DNA of 64,000 nucleotides from Nocardia brasiliensis NBRC 14402. GTDB lineage: Bacteria; Actinomycetota; Actinomycetes; Mycobacteriales; Mycobacteriaceae. The notes beneath the pieces were generated by a model. It had not been told where the DNA came from. It ran no database searches and saw only the letters and a list, made by a program, of their open reading frames with translations. The stretch's first letter is position 1. Every line of letters starts with the position of its first letter. Both the position numbers and the translations under genes were made by a program. The DNA lies in contig NZ_BAFT02000058.1 of NCBI RefSeq assembly GCF_000308475.2, positions 19,813-83,812 on the forward strand. The letters are read 5' to 3'. Shown piece after piece: positions 1-8,935 of this stretch.

Positions 1-2
1 GC

Positions 3-176
3 CTCGACCCGTACCGGGCCCGCATCCTCGCGGTCGGCCTGGTCGGCGCGAGCCAGTTCACCGCGCGCTACTGGCTGGAGGCGGACCGGCCCATCCCCAA
101 GGAAGAAGCCGTCGACACGACCGTCTCCCTCGCCTGGGGTGGTCTGTCCCACGTGCCCTTGCACCCGATCGACTGA
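3..176 (+). CDS. TetR-family regulator, C-terminal fragment (cut by window edge)
   Basis: An open frame enters from the left edge and ends in TGA at 174-176, giving the last 57 residues. The helical segment ending PLHPID looks like the ligand-binding end of a TetR regulator. A convergent DUF3107/TB9.4 gene follows, the same arrangement as Rv3208-Rv3208A in M. tuberculosis, and this synteny is the main support. The DNA-binding half lies outside the window, so the TetR call is inferred. Confidence 0.6.
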   Translation, partial: LDPYRARILAVGLVGASQFTARYWLEADRPIPKEEAVDTTVSLAWGGLSHVPLHPID

Positions 177-192
177 GCAGAGCCCGGACACG

Positions 193-228
193 AACGAGCC
201 CCCGCACCCGAAGGTGCGGGGGCTCGTT
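193..228. terminator. Bidirectional terminator between convergent genes
   Basis: A perfect 16 bp inverted repeat (193-208 pairs with 213-228, loop CGAA) sits between the stop of the TetR gene and the stop of the DUF3107 gene. It can serve as a hairpin terminator on either strand. There is no long T-run, as is common in GC-rich actinobacteria. Confidence 0.75.
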
Positions 229-253
229 GCGGTTCGGGCCGCGGCCGGAAACC

Positions 254-487
254 TCAGACGGTGGCGAAGCCCACGCGACCGCTCTGCGGGGTGCCGATCT
301 CGACGTAGGCGACCTTCGACGCCTGGATCAGGAACTTGCGTCCCTTCTCGTCGGTCAGGGACACGACGCCGCCACTGCCGTTCAGCGCACCGGCCACCAG
401 CGCCTCGACCTCGTCCGGGGTCTGCGAGCTGATGATCAAGAGCTCGCGTGGGCTATCCGAAATACCGATCTTGACCTCCACGGCCAA
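254..487 (-). CDS. DUF3107 protein, TB9.4-like
   Basis: A 77-residue cytosolic protein beginning MAVEVKIGISDSPREL. Size and sequence match the actinobacterial DUF3107 family, whose M. tuberculosis member is TB9.4 (Rv3208A). It has no signal peptide or membrane segment. The gene is monocistronic and ends at a strong hairpin shared with the convergent TetR gene. No biochemical function is established that I can name; family assignment is confident, function unknown. Confidence 0.85.
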   Translation of the reverse strand: MAVEVKIGISDSPRELLIISSQTPDEVEALVAGALNGSGGVVSLTDEKGRKFLIQASKVAYVEIGTPQSGRVGFATV

Positions 488-580
488 CCTCCGAACGTAA
501 GAGTCCTGTGCTGTCGTCCCAAGGCTAATGCAGGGGGATCATCCGGTCGGCAGACGGTGCCTGCGCTCTCAGCGAAACAG

Positions 581-610
581 AAAAGGCCCGCACGCCGCTG
601 TGCAGGCCTT
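581..610 (-). terminator. Terminator of the YceI gene
   Basis: An inverted repeat with one mismatch (stem around AAGGCC-GCAC, loop of about 6) lies just beyond the YceI stop. On the minus strand it is followed by a T-rich run, the classic rho-independent layout. Confidence 0.65.
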
Positions 611-625
611 CGTCGGCGCGGGGGC

Positions 626-1171
626 CTACTTGGGCTCGACGAGCTGGATCTCCAGCTCGATGTTCACCTTGTCGCTGAGCATGCCGGGCAGCGCGCCGCC
701 GACGCCGAAGTCGGTGCGCTTGATGGTGCCGGTGGCCGAGAAACCGGCGTGGTTGTCACCGGTGGCGCCGAACTCCTGCACCCCGCCCCATTCCACGTCC
801 AGGGTGACGGGCTTGGTGACGCCGCCGAGCGTGGCCTCGCCCTCGACCTCGAAGGACTCCGCGATCTGCACCGGCGCGGTGGCGCGGAAGGTCAGCGTCG
901 GGCGGTTGGCCACGTCGAGGAAGTCCGCGGTGCGGATGTGCGCGTCCCGGTCGGGGTTGCCGGTATCGAACGAGTCGAGGTAGATCGTGGCGCCGAGTTC
1001 GGCGCGACCGGCCTCGTCGACCACGAATTCGGTCTCGAACTTGGTGAATCCGCCGCGCACCTTGGAGATGCCGAGGTGGCGGACGGTGAAGGCCACCGAG
1101 GAGTGCGCGGTGTCCAGGGTCCAGGCGCCCGCCTTCAGCTGGGCGGTGGTCGATTCGGAAGAAGTAGTCAT
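626..1171 (-). CDS. YceI family protein
   Basis: A 181-residue YceI-like lipocalin-fold protein. Family features visible are the N-terminal WTLDTAHSSVAFTVRHLG, a central DSFDTGNPDRDAHIR block and the C-terminal IKRTDFGVG. YceI proteins bind long isoprenoid or amphiphilic lipids. There is no signal peptide, so this member is probably cytosolic. It is divergent from an MmyB-type regulator with a palindrome between them, so that regulator is a plausible controller (inference). Confidence 0.88.
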   Translation of the reverse strand: MTTSSESTTAQLKAGAWTLDTAHSSVAFTVRHLGISKVRGGFTKFETEFVVDEAGRAELGATIYLDSFDTGNPDRDAHIRTADFLDVANRPTLTFRATAPVQIAESFEVEGEATLGGVTKPVTLDVEWGGVQEFGATGDNHAGFSATGTIKRTDFGVGGALPGMLSDKVNIELEIQLVEPK

Positions 1172-1186
1172 GCCCTAGACCCTGGC

Positions 1187-1200
1187 CGGACCACGGTCCG
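1187..1200. promoter_or_regulatory. Palindrome in the YceI / MmyB-regulator divergent promoter
   Basis: CGGACC-AC-GGTCCG is a perfect 6 bp inverted repeat with a 2 bp centre, in the 93 bp between the two divergent starts. It is a reasonable operator for the neighbouring HTH regulator. No experimental motif is known to me. Confidence 0.4.
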
Positions 1201-1264
1201 TTAACCAGACCGCCGTTATCCTGGACCTGACAGGGCGAGGGTAAGCCTCCCAGGAAACGGCACG

Positions 1265-2107
1265 ATGGAGCCCATGGCACGCAACGGATTCGCGGAGTTC
1301 CTCATCGCACGCCGGGCCGAACTACGGCCCGGCGACGTCGGTATGCCGGAGGGCAGGCGGCGCCGGACCCCAGGACTGCGCCGCGAAGAGGTGGCCGTCC
1401 GGGCCGGGGTGAGCGCGGACTATCTGGCCCGGCTCGAACAGGGCCGCGACACCAATCCGTCCGTCGCCGTGGTCGACGCGCTGGCCGACGCGCTGCTGCT
1501 GCGCGGCAACGAACGCCACCACTTCAGCATGCTCGCCCTGGCCTCCGGCAACGAATCCAACTGCCCGGGCAGCGAATCCGCCGAAGAGCAGGTCGCGGAC
1601 ACGATCCAGTCGATCCTGCGGGCGCTGCAGCCGACCCCGGCCTTCGTGATCGGCCGGCGGTTGAACGTGCTGGGCTGGAACGCCGCCTGGGCCGAATTCG
1701 CCGCGCCGCTCGGTCTGCTGGAGGGGGACAGCCAGCCGAACCTGGCCTGGTACACCTTCCGGCATCCGACCGCGCGGACCGTGCTGCGCAACTGGTCCGA
1801 GGCGGCTGATATCTTCACCGCCGCGCTCGCCCGCGCGAAACTCCGCTGGCCGGGCGATGATTCGCTCCTGAAGACGATCGACGCGCTGCGCCGCCAACCG
1901 GAGTTCGCGGCGCGCTGGAAGCCGCACCACGTGGGCGCGCGCATCTCCGGCATGCTGCAGCTGGACCACCCGGTGCACGGGCGGGTCGATGTGCCGTTCG
2001 AAACCTTGGAAGCCGATCGCGATCAGAGCGTCATCGTCTGGCTGGTCGACCAGGCCCAGACGCAGACCCAGGGCCTGCGTCTGGTTCGTCCGGCCGCGAA
2101 CGAGTAG
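1265..2107 (+). CDS. MmyB-type HTH transcriptional regulator
   Basis: A 280-residue protein. Residues about 5-75 form a Cro/C1-type helix-turn-helix with the hallmark RRTPGLRREEVAVRAGVS. Residues about 105-265 match the MmyB-like ligand-binding (PAS-like) domain, with VIGRRLNVLGWN and HPVHGRVDVPFETLE. These regulators usually act on a divergent neighbour, here YceI. ATG 1265 or in-frame ATG 1274 could be the start; the HTH begins shortly after both. Ligand unknown. Confidence 0.85.
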   Translation: MEPMARNGFAEFLIARRAELRPGDVGMPEGRRRRTPGLRREEVAVRAGVSADYLARLEQGRDTNPSVAVVDALADALLLRGNERHHFSMLALASGNESNCPGSESAEEQVADTIQSILRALQPTPAFVIGRRLNVLGWNAAWAEFAAPLGLLEGDSQPNLAWYTFRHPTARTVLRNWSEAADIFTAALARAKLRWPGDDSLLKTIDALRRQPEFAARWKPHHVGARISGMLQLDHPVHGRVDVPFETLEADRDQSVIVWLVDQAQTQTQGLRLVRPAANE

Positions 2108-2108
2108 G

Positions 2109-2798
2109 TCAGAGACCGAGCTTGGCCATGCGCTCGGCATGGCTGGTCTGCATGCGCTCGAACAGCGCGGCGATGCCGTTCAGGTCGCCGGTGGCGCTGA
2201 GCACCAGCTCGGTCAGCTCGTCGCGCTGGGCCATCACGTACTGCGCCTGGGTGATCGCCTCGCCCAGCAGGCGCCGGCCCCAGAGGGTGAGCCGGTCGCG
2301 CTCGGAGCGACTGGTCTCGACCGCGCGACGCACCTCCTCCACCACGAACTCGGAGTGGCTCGTCTCTTCGAGCACGTCCCGGACGACGGCCGCGACCTCG
2401 GGCGCGAGCGCCCCGGCGATCTCGGTGTAGAAGTCGGCGGCGATGCCGTCGCCGACGTAGAACTTCACCATCGACTCGAGCCAGGTCGACGGGTCGGTGG
2501 AGGCGTGGTAGGCGTCGAGCGCCCGGACGAACGGGGCCATCGCGTCGAAGATGTCGACGCCGCGCTCGGCCAGCGCCGACTCCAGCGCATTGAAGTGGCC
2601 CATCTCGGCGGAGGCCATCTTGGCGACCGCTACCTTGCCGCGCAGCGTCGGCGACAGCTTGGCTTCCTCGGCCAGCCGATAGAACGCGGAGATCTCGCCG
2701 TAGGCGAGCACCGCGAACAGATCGATGACTCCGGGATGGTCGGCGGGGATGGAGTCTGCGGACGAAACACCCGGCGCGGCAGGTGACTGTGCTCCCAT
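2109..2798 (-). CDS. Ferritin-like fold protein, Rv3210c homologue
   Basis: A 229-residue all-helical protein with spaced acidic and histidine residues (AEMGHFNALE, EETSHSEFVVEE) typical of the ferritin-like superfamily. The family is related to MiaE-type tRNA hydroxylases, but a specific substrate cannot be inferred. It lies two genes from the DEAD-box helicase, similar to the Rv3210c-Rv3211 neighbourhood. It converges with the MmyB regulator, with only one base between the stops. Confidence 0.75.
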   Translation of the reverse strand: MGAQSPAAPGVSSADSIPADHPGVIDLFAVLAYGEISAFYRLAEEAKLSPTLRGKVAVAKMASAEMGHFNALESALAERGVDIFDAMAPFVRALDAYHASTDPSTWLESMVKFYVGDGIAADFYTEIAGALAPEVAAVVRDVLEETSHSEFVVEEVRRAVETSRSERDRLTLWGRRLLGEAITQAQYVMAQRDELTELVLSATGDLNGIAALFERMQTSHAERMAKLGL

Positions 2799-2869
2799 GA
2801 CCCCAGACTAGTACTCCGCCGCGCTCGTGCCCGCCGTCGGCGGCACCTCCGCCGGAATTCCACGCGCGC

Positions 2870-3937
2870 TCATGCCGATTCGGCCAGGAACTTGTCCAGA
2901 TAGGTCCACGTGGTGCCGCGCGCCTCGGGGCCGGTGAGGATGCCCAGGTGGCTACCGGGCGAGGTCTCGTAGCGGACCGAGGCGGCGCCGGTGAGGTTGC
3001 GCGCGCCCGCCTCGACCGCGGCCGCCGCGGTGATCACGTCGCTCGGCCCGCCGACCAGCAGCACCGGCGCGCTCACCTGCGCCAGCTCGATGCGCCGCGC
3101 GCCGAGCCGGACCACACCGCGGCCGATGTCGTTGTTCAGGATCAGCCGGCCCCACAGCTGACCGTAGAAGCGGCCGGGGTAGCCGGGCATCTCGGCCATG
3201 AAGCGGTCGATGGTCTCCATCCGGGCCAATGTCTCGGTGCGCGCGATATTGCTCGCGACGAACCACGGCCGGGTCAGCTCGCGATCCCACGCGGTGACCT
3301 TGTAGGCGATCCTGGTCAGCGAGGCGGGCACACCACCGGCCGCGCGGACCAGCGTCGAGGTGCCGATCCCGCCCGTGAACCGGGCGACCGCGCGCAGCTG
3401 CGGGATACCGGTCATCTTGTCGTAGTCCAGCGGCGAGCCGACCGCGGTGATCGACCGGATCGGCAACTCGGCGTGCGCGGCGGCGGTGAGCAGCGCCAGC
3501 GTGCCGCCGAGCGACCAGCCGACCAGATCGACCGGCACGCCGCCGCGATCGGCGGAGGTGCGCAGCACCGCCTCGGGCAGGATCTCATCGATCCAGTCCT
3601 CGAAGCCCATCCGCCGGTCGGCGAAGGTGATCTCGCCGTAGTCGATGACGTAGGGCGCGCGACCGGTCTCGAGCAGGAACCCGGCCAGGCTCTGGTCCGG
3701 ACGCAGGTCGAAGCAGGTGGCCGGGGCGGCCAGCGGCGGCACCAGCAGGACGGCCGAATCCGTTGCAGTGGAAGCGTTTTCGGCCGCACCGGGGCGATGC
3801 TCGAACCGGCGCAGCTGGCGATGCGGCTCGTCCCACAGCACCGTCGACGGGGTGGGATCGGGCGCCTCGACGCCCGATCCGAAGGTCAGTGCCCACGCGT
3901 TGCGCGCGGCGATCGTGACGGTGTCCGCGATATTCAC
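2870..3937 (-). CDS. Alpha/beta-fold hydrolase, PHA-synthase-like
   Basis: A 355-residue protein with a GWSLGG nucleophile elbow (Ser142). An oxyanion region VPPLAAPATCFDLRP lies at about 67-80, a late aspartate in GGPSDVI, and a C-terminal histidine in GSHLG. These are the catalytic triad positions of the alpha/beta hydrolase fold. The N-terminal layout (DLRPDQSLAGFLLETG) resembles PhaC-type polyhydroxyalkanoate synthases or lipases, but the nucleophile is Ser, not Cys, so hydrolysis is more likely than polymer synthesis. Start is GTG. No signal peptide. Substrate unknown. Confidence 0.75.
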   Translation of the reverse strand: MNIADTVTIAARNAWALTFGSGVEAPDPTPSTVLWDEPHRQLRRFEHRPGAAENASTATDSAVLLVPPLAAPATCFDLRPDQSLAGFLLETGRAPYVIDYGEITFADRRMGFEDWIDEILPEAVLRTSADRGGVPVDLVGWSLGGTLALLTAAAHAELPIRSITAVGSPLDYDKMTGIPQLRAVARFTGGIGTSTLVRAAGGVPASLTRIAYKVTAWDRELTRPWFVASNIARTETLARMETIDRFMAEMPGYPGRFYGQLWGRLILNNDIGRGVVRLGARRIELAQVSAPVLLVGGPSDVITAAAAVEAGARNLTGAASVRYETSPGSHLGILTGPEARGTTWTYLDKFLAESA

Positions 3938-4006
3938 ACCGAGAATGTCTCACATCTCGGTACCGGCGGTAACAGGCAAGTCCGGTTTGTGGCGAACACC
4001 CCTTCG

Positions 4007-4864
4007 TCAGCCCCGGCCCATCGCGACCGGGGTGACGGGCGGCAGCACCGTCTCCCGCACCTTTCGCACCAACGGCGCGAGCGAGGTCGTCAACTCGGCG
4101 ACGCCGCCGGCCGACAGCGCGGCCAGGCCCCCGTTCCACGCCGCCTTGTCGGTACTGGCCTCCACCCGGGTGAGCAGTTCGCCGCCGCTGCCGGTGAGCG
4201 CGGGATTGCTCGGCTCCCCCCGCACCAGTCCCCTGGCCCGCAGATCGTCACAGGTGTCGGCCCAGTCGCGCTCGGACAGACCGCGCGCGGGCCGCATCAC
4301 CGATTCCGGCGCCTTGCCCGCCGCCACCTGCATGATCAGCGCCTCGCGACCGGTCAGGCCGTGCGCCACCAGCGCGGCGACATGCCCGTCGCCGCGGTGC
4401 TCGCGCAGCGAACTGGCCAGCTGCCACAGCGCGCCGACCGGATCCGCGGGCAGCGGCAGCGCCGCGTTCGCCGCGAACAGCGGCCTGCCGGTCGGATCGG
4501 CGTCACGCTGCACCGGAACGAGCAGTTCCACCGCGCGGGCGCATTCCGCCTCGCCCGCGCCGAGCCCACGCAGCAGCGCCGCGGAGAAATCGAGACGTAC
4601 CTCCAGACACTGCTGCGGGGTCGCCCGCGCCCAGGCGTCCGGCACCGCTTTGCGCACCATATCCGGATGAAAACCGGCAAACGTCGCCGCCACTGTGGCG
4701 GCGGTCACGGCGCCGAGCGGTGCGGCCCGAAATGCGAAGTACGTTTGCCAGTAACCGCGCAGCCCGATCGCGACGCCCGCCTCCTTGACACCGGCCCCGA
4801 AATAGACCACATCGTGTAGCGGTTCGAGCGTCGTCCAGATTTGCCGCGCAGGATGAATTGCCAT
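4007..4864 (-). CDS. SCO6745 family protein
   Basis: A 285-residue cytosolic protein starting MAIHPARQIWTTLEPLHDVV. The N-terminal pattern LWxxLEPLHxVVYF...G.RGYW..YFAFRAAPLG is that of the actinobacterial SCO6745 family, which has winged-helix character and unknown function. The frame is open upstream to 5173, but the extra 103 residues do not look like the family, so ATG 4864 was chosen. A perfect 13 bp palindrome lies 43 bp upstream. Confidence 0.75.
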   Translation of the reverse strand: MAIHPARQIWTTLEPLHDVVYFGAGVKEAGVAIGLRGYWQTYFAFRAAPLGAVTAATVAATFAGFHPDMVRKAVPDAWARATPQQCLEVRLDFSAALLRGLGAGEAECARAVELLVPVQRDADPTGRPLFAANAALPLPADPVGALWQLASSLREHRGDGHVAALVAHGLTGREALIMQVAAGKAPESVMRPARGLSERDWADTCDDLRARGLVRGEPSNPALTGSGGELLTRVEASTDKAAWNGGLAALSAGGVAELTTSLAPLVRKVRETVLPPVTPVAMGRG

Positions 4865-5280
4865 GTCGCGCAGCGTACGTCGAGGAACGGCGCGGGGATA
4901 CCGTAGTTCGGATTCCGAATAAACGGCGGTGGCAATTCGAGCCGCGCACAATATCACGCTACAATCGCAGCGGACAACGAAATGTTTCGCTCGACGGAGT
5001 TGCCAGATCTGTGCGTCGACCGCCACCGCGGTACTCCGCAGATCGCCCGCACCGAGTTGTCGAGCAGCGGTTTCGTCGTCCAGGAAAATGTGCGCGCACC
5101 AGATCCGCATCGCCGATGCGCCGCGCCGATGTCTCCCGAGGTAGCTGCCACAAGCCGCGGCACCCGACGACATCCGGAGCGTGGCCGGGCGAGTATCACA
5201 GGCGGAGACGTGGTAGTCGTGGGCCGACCGGTCCGCCCCACCTCGTGCGCGCGTGACGCGATTACGAGGAAGGCACGAAC
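4865..5280. other. Gene-free interval between SCO6745 gene and helicase
   Basis: No convincing coding sequence was found. Nearest the SCO6745 start is a 13 bp palindrome. The middle (about 4915-5000) is AT-richer than its surroundings and is the likely promoter zone for both divergent genes. The remaining 250 or so bases would form a long leader for the DEAD-box helicase, which is common for this helicase class, but no specific fold was recognised. Confidence 0.5.
4907..4919. promoter_or_regulatory. Perfect palindrome upstream of the SCO6745 gene
   Basis: TTCGGA-T-TCCGAA is a perfect inverted repeat 43 bp before the start at 4864. It is a candidate operator for an unidentified dimeric repressor. 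Nothing else supports it. Confidence 0.35.
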
Positions 5281-6996
5281 CTGAGCAAGATCACCGTTGA
5301 ACAGGAACCCGGGGTGGCGGACACGCTGTTGACCGCCGAACTGGACGAAACCCATACCGCACCGACATTTGCCGAATTGGGGGTGCGCGCGGAAATCGTG
5401 CGCGCGCTCGACGAGATCGGCATCGAACGTACTTTCGCCATTCAGGAACTCACCCTGCCGTTGGCGCTCGCCGGTGAAGATCTGATCGGTCAGGCGCGCA
5501 CCGGCATGGGCAAGACCTTCGGCTTCGGCGTGCCGCTGCTGCACCGCATCGCCACCGCCGATACCGGCACCACCCCGCTCGACGGCACGCCGCGGGCGCT
5601 GGTCATCGTGCCGACCCGCGAGCTGTGCATCCAGGTCACCAGCGACCTGGAGAACGCGAGCAAGTACCTGACCAACCACCAGGGACCGCTGAAGGTGGCC
5701 TCCATCTACGGTGGCCGCCCCTACGAGTCGCAGATCGCCGCGCTGCGCGCCGGCGTCGACGTCGTGGTCGGCACGCCGGGCCGGCTGCTGGATCTGGCGA
5801 ACCAGAATCATCTGATCCTGGGCAAGATCGGCGTGCTGGTGCTGGACGAGGCCGACGAGATGCTCGACCTGGGCTTCCTGCCCGATATCGAGCGCATCCT
5901 GACCATGGTTCCGGACAAGCGCCAGACCATGCTGTTCTCGGCCACCATGCCGGGCCCGATCATCACCCTGGCCCGCACGTTCCTGACCCGCCCGACGCAC
6001 ATCCGGGCCGAGGAACCGCACGATTCGGCCGTGCACGATCGCACCGCGCAGTTCGTCTACCGCGCGCACGCGCTGGACAAGAGCGAACTGATCGCCAAGG
6101 TGCTGCAGGCCGAGGGCCGCGGTGCCACGATGGTCTTCACCCGGACCAAGCGCACCGCGCAGAAGGTCGCCGACGATCTGGCCGAGCGCGGTTTCTCGGT
6201 CGGCGCCGTACACGGCGACCTCGGCCAGATCGCCCGGGAGAAGGCGCTCACCAAGTTCCGCAAGGGCGCCATCGACGTACTCGTCGCGACCGATGTGGCC
6301 GCGCGCGGCATCGACATCGACGATGTCACCCACGTCATCAACTACCAGTGCCCCGAGGACGAGAAGACCTACGTGCACCGGATCGGGCGCACCGGCCGGG
6401 CCGGGCGCACCGGTGTCGCGGTGACGCTGATCGACTGGGACGAACTGGCCCGCTGGGCGAGCATCGACAAGGCGCTCGGCCTCGGCATCCCGGAACCCGT
6501 CGAGACCTACTCGCGCTCCCCGCACCTGTTCAGCGATCTCGGCATCCCCGAGGGCGTCTCGGGCACCGTGCGCAAGGCCAAGCCGGAACGGGAAGAGGAC
6601 GCGGTCGTCGTCGACCGCCCGGCGCGTACCCCGCGCAAGCGCAACCGCAAGCGCACCGTGCGCGGACAGCCGGTCGAGGGCGCCGAGACGAACGGCGACA
6701 CCCCGGTCGACGAGCACAGCGCCGACGACGCCGCCCCCGACTCGGACGAGAACGGTGACAAGCCCGCGCGGCGCAGGCGCAGGCGGCGCAAGTCCGCCGG
6801 CGACGCCGAGGCTGGCCCGGACACCGCGACCGAGACCGCGGACGCGTCCGAGACCACGGAGGCGGCCGAGACCGCGGAGGCCGAGTCCGGCGAGCAGCCC
6901 GCCCGGCGCAGGCGCCGTCGCCGCAAGCCCGCTGCCGACGGCAATTCGACCGAAAGCGCAGGCAGTTCGGTCGAACATGCCACGGCTTCGGTCTGA
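5281..6996 (+). CDS. rhlE: DEAD/DEAH-box RNA helicase (RhlE/CsdA-like)
   Basis: An ATP-dependent RNA helicase homologous to Rv3211. Visible motifs are the Q-motif region (FAELGV...FAIQELT), Walker A ARTGMGKT, DEAD in VLVLDEADEM, SAT in LFSATMP, and HRIGRTGRAGR. The C-terminal tail of about 150 residues carries two basic blocks (RRRRRRRK) separated by acidic stretches, probably for RNA binding. The start is uncertain. GTG 5314 has AGGAA six bases upstream; CTG 5281 in the same frame has GAGGAAGG at good spacing and adds SKITVEQEPG. A long leader precedes it. Confidence 0.92.
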   Translation: MSKITVEQEPGVADTLLTAELDETHTAPTFAELGVRAEIVRALDEIGIERTFAIQELTLPLALAGEDLIGQARTGMGKTFGFGVPLLHRIATADTGTTPLDGTPRALVIVPTRELCIQVTSDLENASKYLTNHQGPLKVASIYGGRPYESQIAALRAGVDVVVGTPGRLLDLANQNHLILGKIGVLVLDEADEMLDLGFLPDIERILTMVPDKRQTMLFSATMPGPIITLARTFLTRPTHIRAEEPHDSAVHDRTAQFVYRAHALDKSELIAKVLQAEGRGATMVFTRTKRTAQKVADDLAERGFSVGAVHGDLGQIAREKALTKFRKGAIDVLVATDVAARGIDIDDVTHVINYQCPEDEKTYVHRIGRTGRAGRTGVAVTLIDWDELARWASIDKALGLGIPEPVETYSRSPHLFSDLGIPEGVSGTVRKAKPEREEDAVVVDRPARTPRKRNRKRTVRGQPVEGAETNGDTPVDEHSADDAAPDSDENGDKPARRRRRRRKSAGDAEAGPDTATETADASETTEAAETAEAESGEQPARRRRRRRKPAADGNSTESAGSSVEHATASV

Positions 6997-7023
6997 CCGA
7001 CCGGATCCGCTACTCTCGCAATC

Positions 7024-8259
7024 GTGCTCGCACCCGAGCGGCGAACGCGCGCCGACGTAATCTCCGCTGTCGCGATCGCCGCACTCGTGGTGGTCGCGGC
7101 GGTGGTGGTGTGGGCGCGCGGCGATGCGCGGGGCACCGAATCGGTGACCGCCACCTCGCCCGTGCCGACGCCCGCCGCGACCGATCAGCTGCCCACCTCG
7201 TTGCGCGAGCTGTGGCACGCGCCGAACGCCGCGAGTGAACGGGCGCTGGTCTCCGGCGGCGTCGTCGTCACCGGTGACGAGGGCACCGTCACCGGCCACG
7301 ATCCGCGCACCGGCGACGAGCTCTGGTACTACCGGCGCGATATGCCGCTCTGCGGGATCGAGGGTCAGTTCACCACCGTGGTCGCGGTCTACCGGGACCA
7401 GCGCGGATGCAGTCAGGCCACGCTGCTGGCCGGCGACAACGGCGCACGCCGCACCGCGCGGACCAGCTACATGGATCCGTCGGTGCGCCTGTCCGTCGAC
7501 GGCACCTACACGCTGGCCCAGGGTCCGAAGCGGCTGGAGATGTGGCGTTCGGACCTGGTGCGCACCCTCGAATACGGGTTCGTCGACGCGCCGGTGAACG
7601 TGAAAACCCAACCGCGCAAAGGCTGCAACCTGCTGTCCTCGGGTTCGAGCCCGTCCCGGCTCGCCGTGCTGGAGCGCTGCCCCGAGGACGCGGCCGACCG
7701 GCTCACCGTGCTGAACCCGGCGCCGAAGGACAACACGGTGCCCGAGGAGCACGGTTCGCACGTATTGACCGGTCCCGGAAGCGATTCCGCCGACGCCAAG
7801 GTGCTCGCGGTGTCGGACAACCGGATCGTGCTCTATCTGCCCGGCACGCCGGGCGCGTCCGGCGCGCAACCCGCGGCGCCGCGCCTGGCCGTCTTCGACG
7901 CGACCGGCAATCCGATTGTGGTGCACCAGCTTTCGGCGCCGCTCAGTGCCGAGTCGACGACCACCCGAATCGGTTCGGCCTACCTGGTTTTCACCGGCAA
8001 CAGCGTGATCGCCTTGAACGGCACCACGTTCGACCCGCTGTGGACCGCGGCGGGCGCGCTCGGCAGCCCGGCCATGATGGCGGGCCGGCTGCTGCTGCCG
8101 ACGGCGGGCGCGATGGCGTTCCTCGATCCCACCTCCGGCGCCGAGGTCGGCCGGGTCCCGCTGACCCGCACCGACTACAGCGGAGCGCCCATTTCCCTCG
8201 CGGTGCTCGGCTCGACCATCCTGGAACAACGCGGCACCGAGGTGTACGCCCTCGGCTGA
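7024..8259 (+). CDS. Membrane-anchored PQQ-like beta-propeller protein, Rv3212 homologue
   Basis: A 411-residue protein. An N-terminal hydrophobic helix (about residues 12-30, ISAVAIAALVVVAAVVVW) anchors it, and the rest is a repeat-rich outer domain with outer-membrane/PQQ-like beta-propeller strands (VVVTGDEGTVTGHDPRTGDELWYY, SVIALNGTTFDPLWTA). It lies 27 bp after the helicase and may be cotranscribed, as with Rv3211-Rv3212. Start is GTG. Function unknown; an extracytoplasmic scaffold or envelope role is inferred. Confidence 0.8.
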   Translation: MLAPERRTRADVISAVAIAALVVVAAVVVWARGDARGTESVTATSPVPTPAATDQLPTSLRELWHAPNAASERALVSGGVVVTGDEGTVTGHDPRTGDELWYYRRDMPLCGIEGQFTTVVAVYRDQRGCSQATLLAGDNGARRTARTSYMDPSVRLSVDGTYTLAQGPKRLEMWRSDLVRTLEYGFVDAPVNVKTQPRKGCNLLSSGSSPSRLAVLERCPEDAADRLTVLNPAPKDNTVPEEHGSHVLTGPGSDSADAKVLAVSDNRIVLYLPGTPGASGAQPAAPRLAVFDATGNPIVVHQLSAPLSAESTTTRIGSAYLVFTGNSVIALNGTTFDPLWTAAGALGSPAMMAGRLLLPTAGAMAFLDPTSGAEVGRVPLTRTDYSGAPISLAVLGSTILEQRGTEVYALG

Positions 8260-8361
8260 GCGCCCCCGGCGCCGTCGAGCTCAGCGCTGCGCCGGCGAAC
8301 GCGGCACAGCCGCGATAATTCGGGGCGACCGCCTGTCGGTGCCGTGCGGCACACTACCGGC

Positions 8362-8868
8362 ATGAGTGAAAACGACCCCACCGCGGCCGCGTCGAAAAGC
8401 GACATCACCTCGTTCGACGACCCCGACGCGCCTTGGAACCAGGAGTTCTCCGAAGCCGAGATGGCCAACTGGAACGACGGCGTGATCGAGGAGTTCCGGG
8501 CGGGCGCGGGCAAGGTCGGCGGTGCCTACGCCGGGGCCGAGCTCCTGCTGCTGACCACGACGGGCGCCAAGAGCGGCAAGCAGCACGTGGTCCCGCTCGG
8601 GCTGCTGCGCCGTGGCGAGACCATCTACCTCAGCTCCTTCATCGAGGACAAGTACCCGGCCTGGTATCACAACGTGAAGGCCGATCCGCGGGTCACCGTC
8701 GAGCTCGGCGGCACGACCTATCGCGGCACCGCGAAGGCCCTGGAGGGCGCGGAGTACGACGAGTTCGCGGCCTGGGCGCTGGCAGAGAACCCACTGCTGG
8801 CGGACTATCAGTCCAAGATCACGCGCCCGCTCCCGCTCGTCGTGCTGACGCTCGAGCCACAGGACTGA
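8362..8868 (+). CDS. Nitroreductase-family F420-dependent oxidoreductase
   Basis: A 168-residue protein of the deazaflavin-dependent nitroreductase family (Ddn-like split beta-barrel). The core LLLTTTGAKSGKQHVVPLG and PAWYHNVKADPRVTVELGG are the family's cofactor-binding stretches. Such enzymes use reduced F420, and FbiA and FbiB for F420 synthesis lie in the same window. ATG 8362 was preferred over GTG 8344 because it gives the usual N-terminal length. Substrate unknown. Confidence 0.88.
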   Translation: MSENDPTAAASKSDITSFDDPDAPWNQEFSEAEMANWNDGVIEEFRAGAGKVGGAYAGAELLLLTTTGAKSGKQHVVPLGLLRRGETIYLSSFIEDKYPAWYHNVKADPRVTVELGGTTYRGTAKALEGAEYDEFAAWALAENPLLADYQSKITRPLPLVVLTLEPQD

Positions 8869-8935
8869 CCGGGCCGACGCCTCGGTGGTAACGGCCGGAG
8901 CACGCGCCGGGCCGGGCGTGAACCATGATGGATCC

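Noticed and set aside
4954..5173. N-terminal extension of the SCO6745 protein to 5173
   Set aside because: The added residues are not family-like and cross the probable promoter; ATG 4864 begins the conserved sequence.
4954..8229. Minus-strand open frame of 1091 codons opposite the helicase and propeller genes
   Set aside because: Composition is Arg/Gly/Ala/His-rich with no domain; it is the antisense shadow of two well-supported genes in high-GC DNA.
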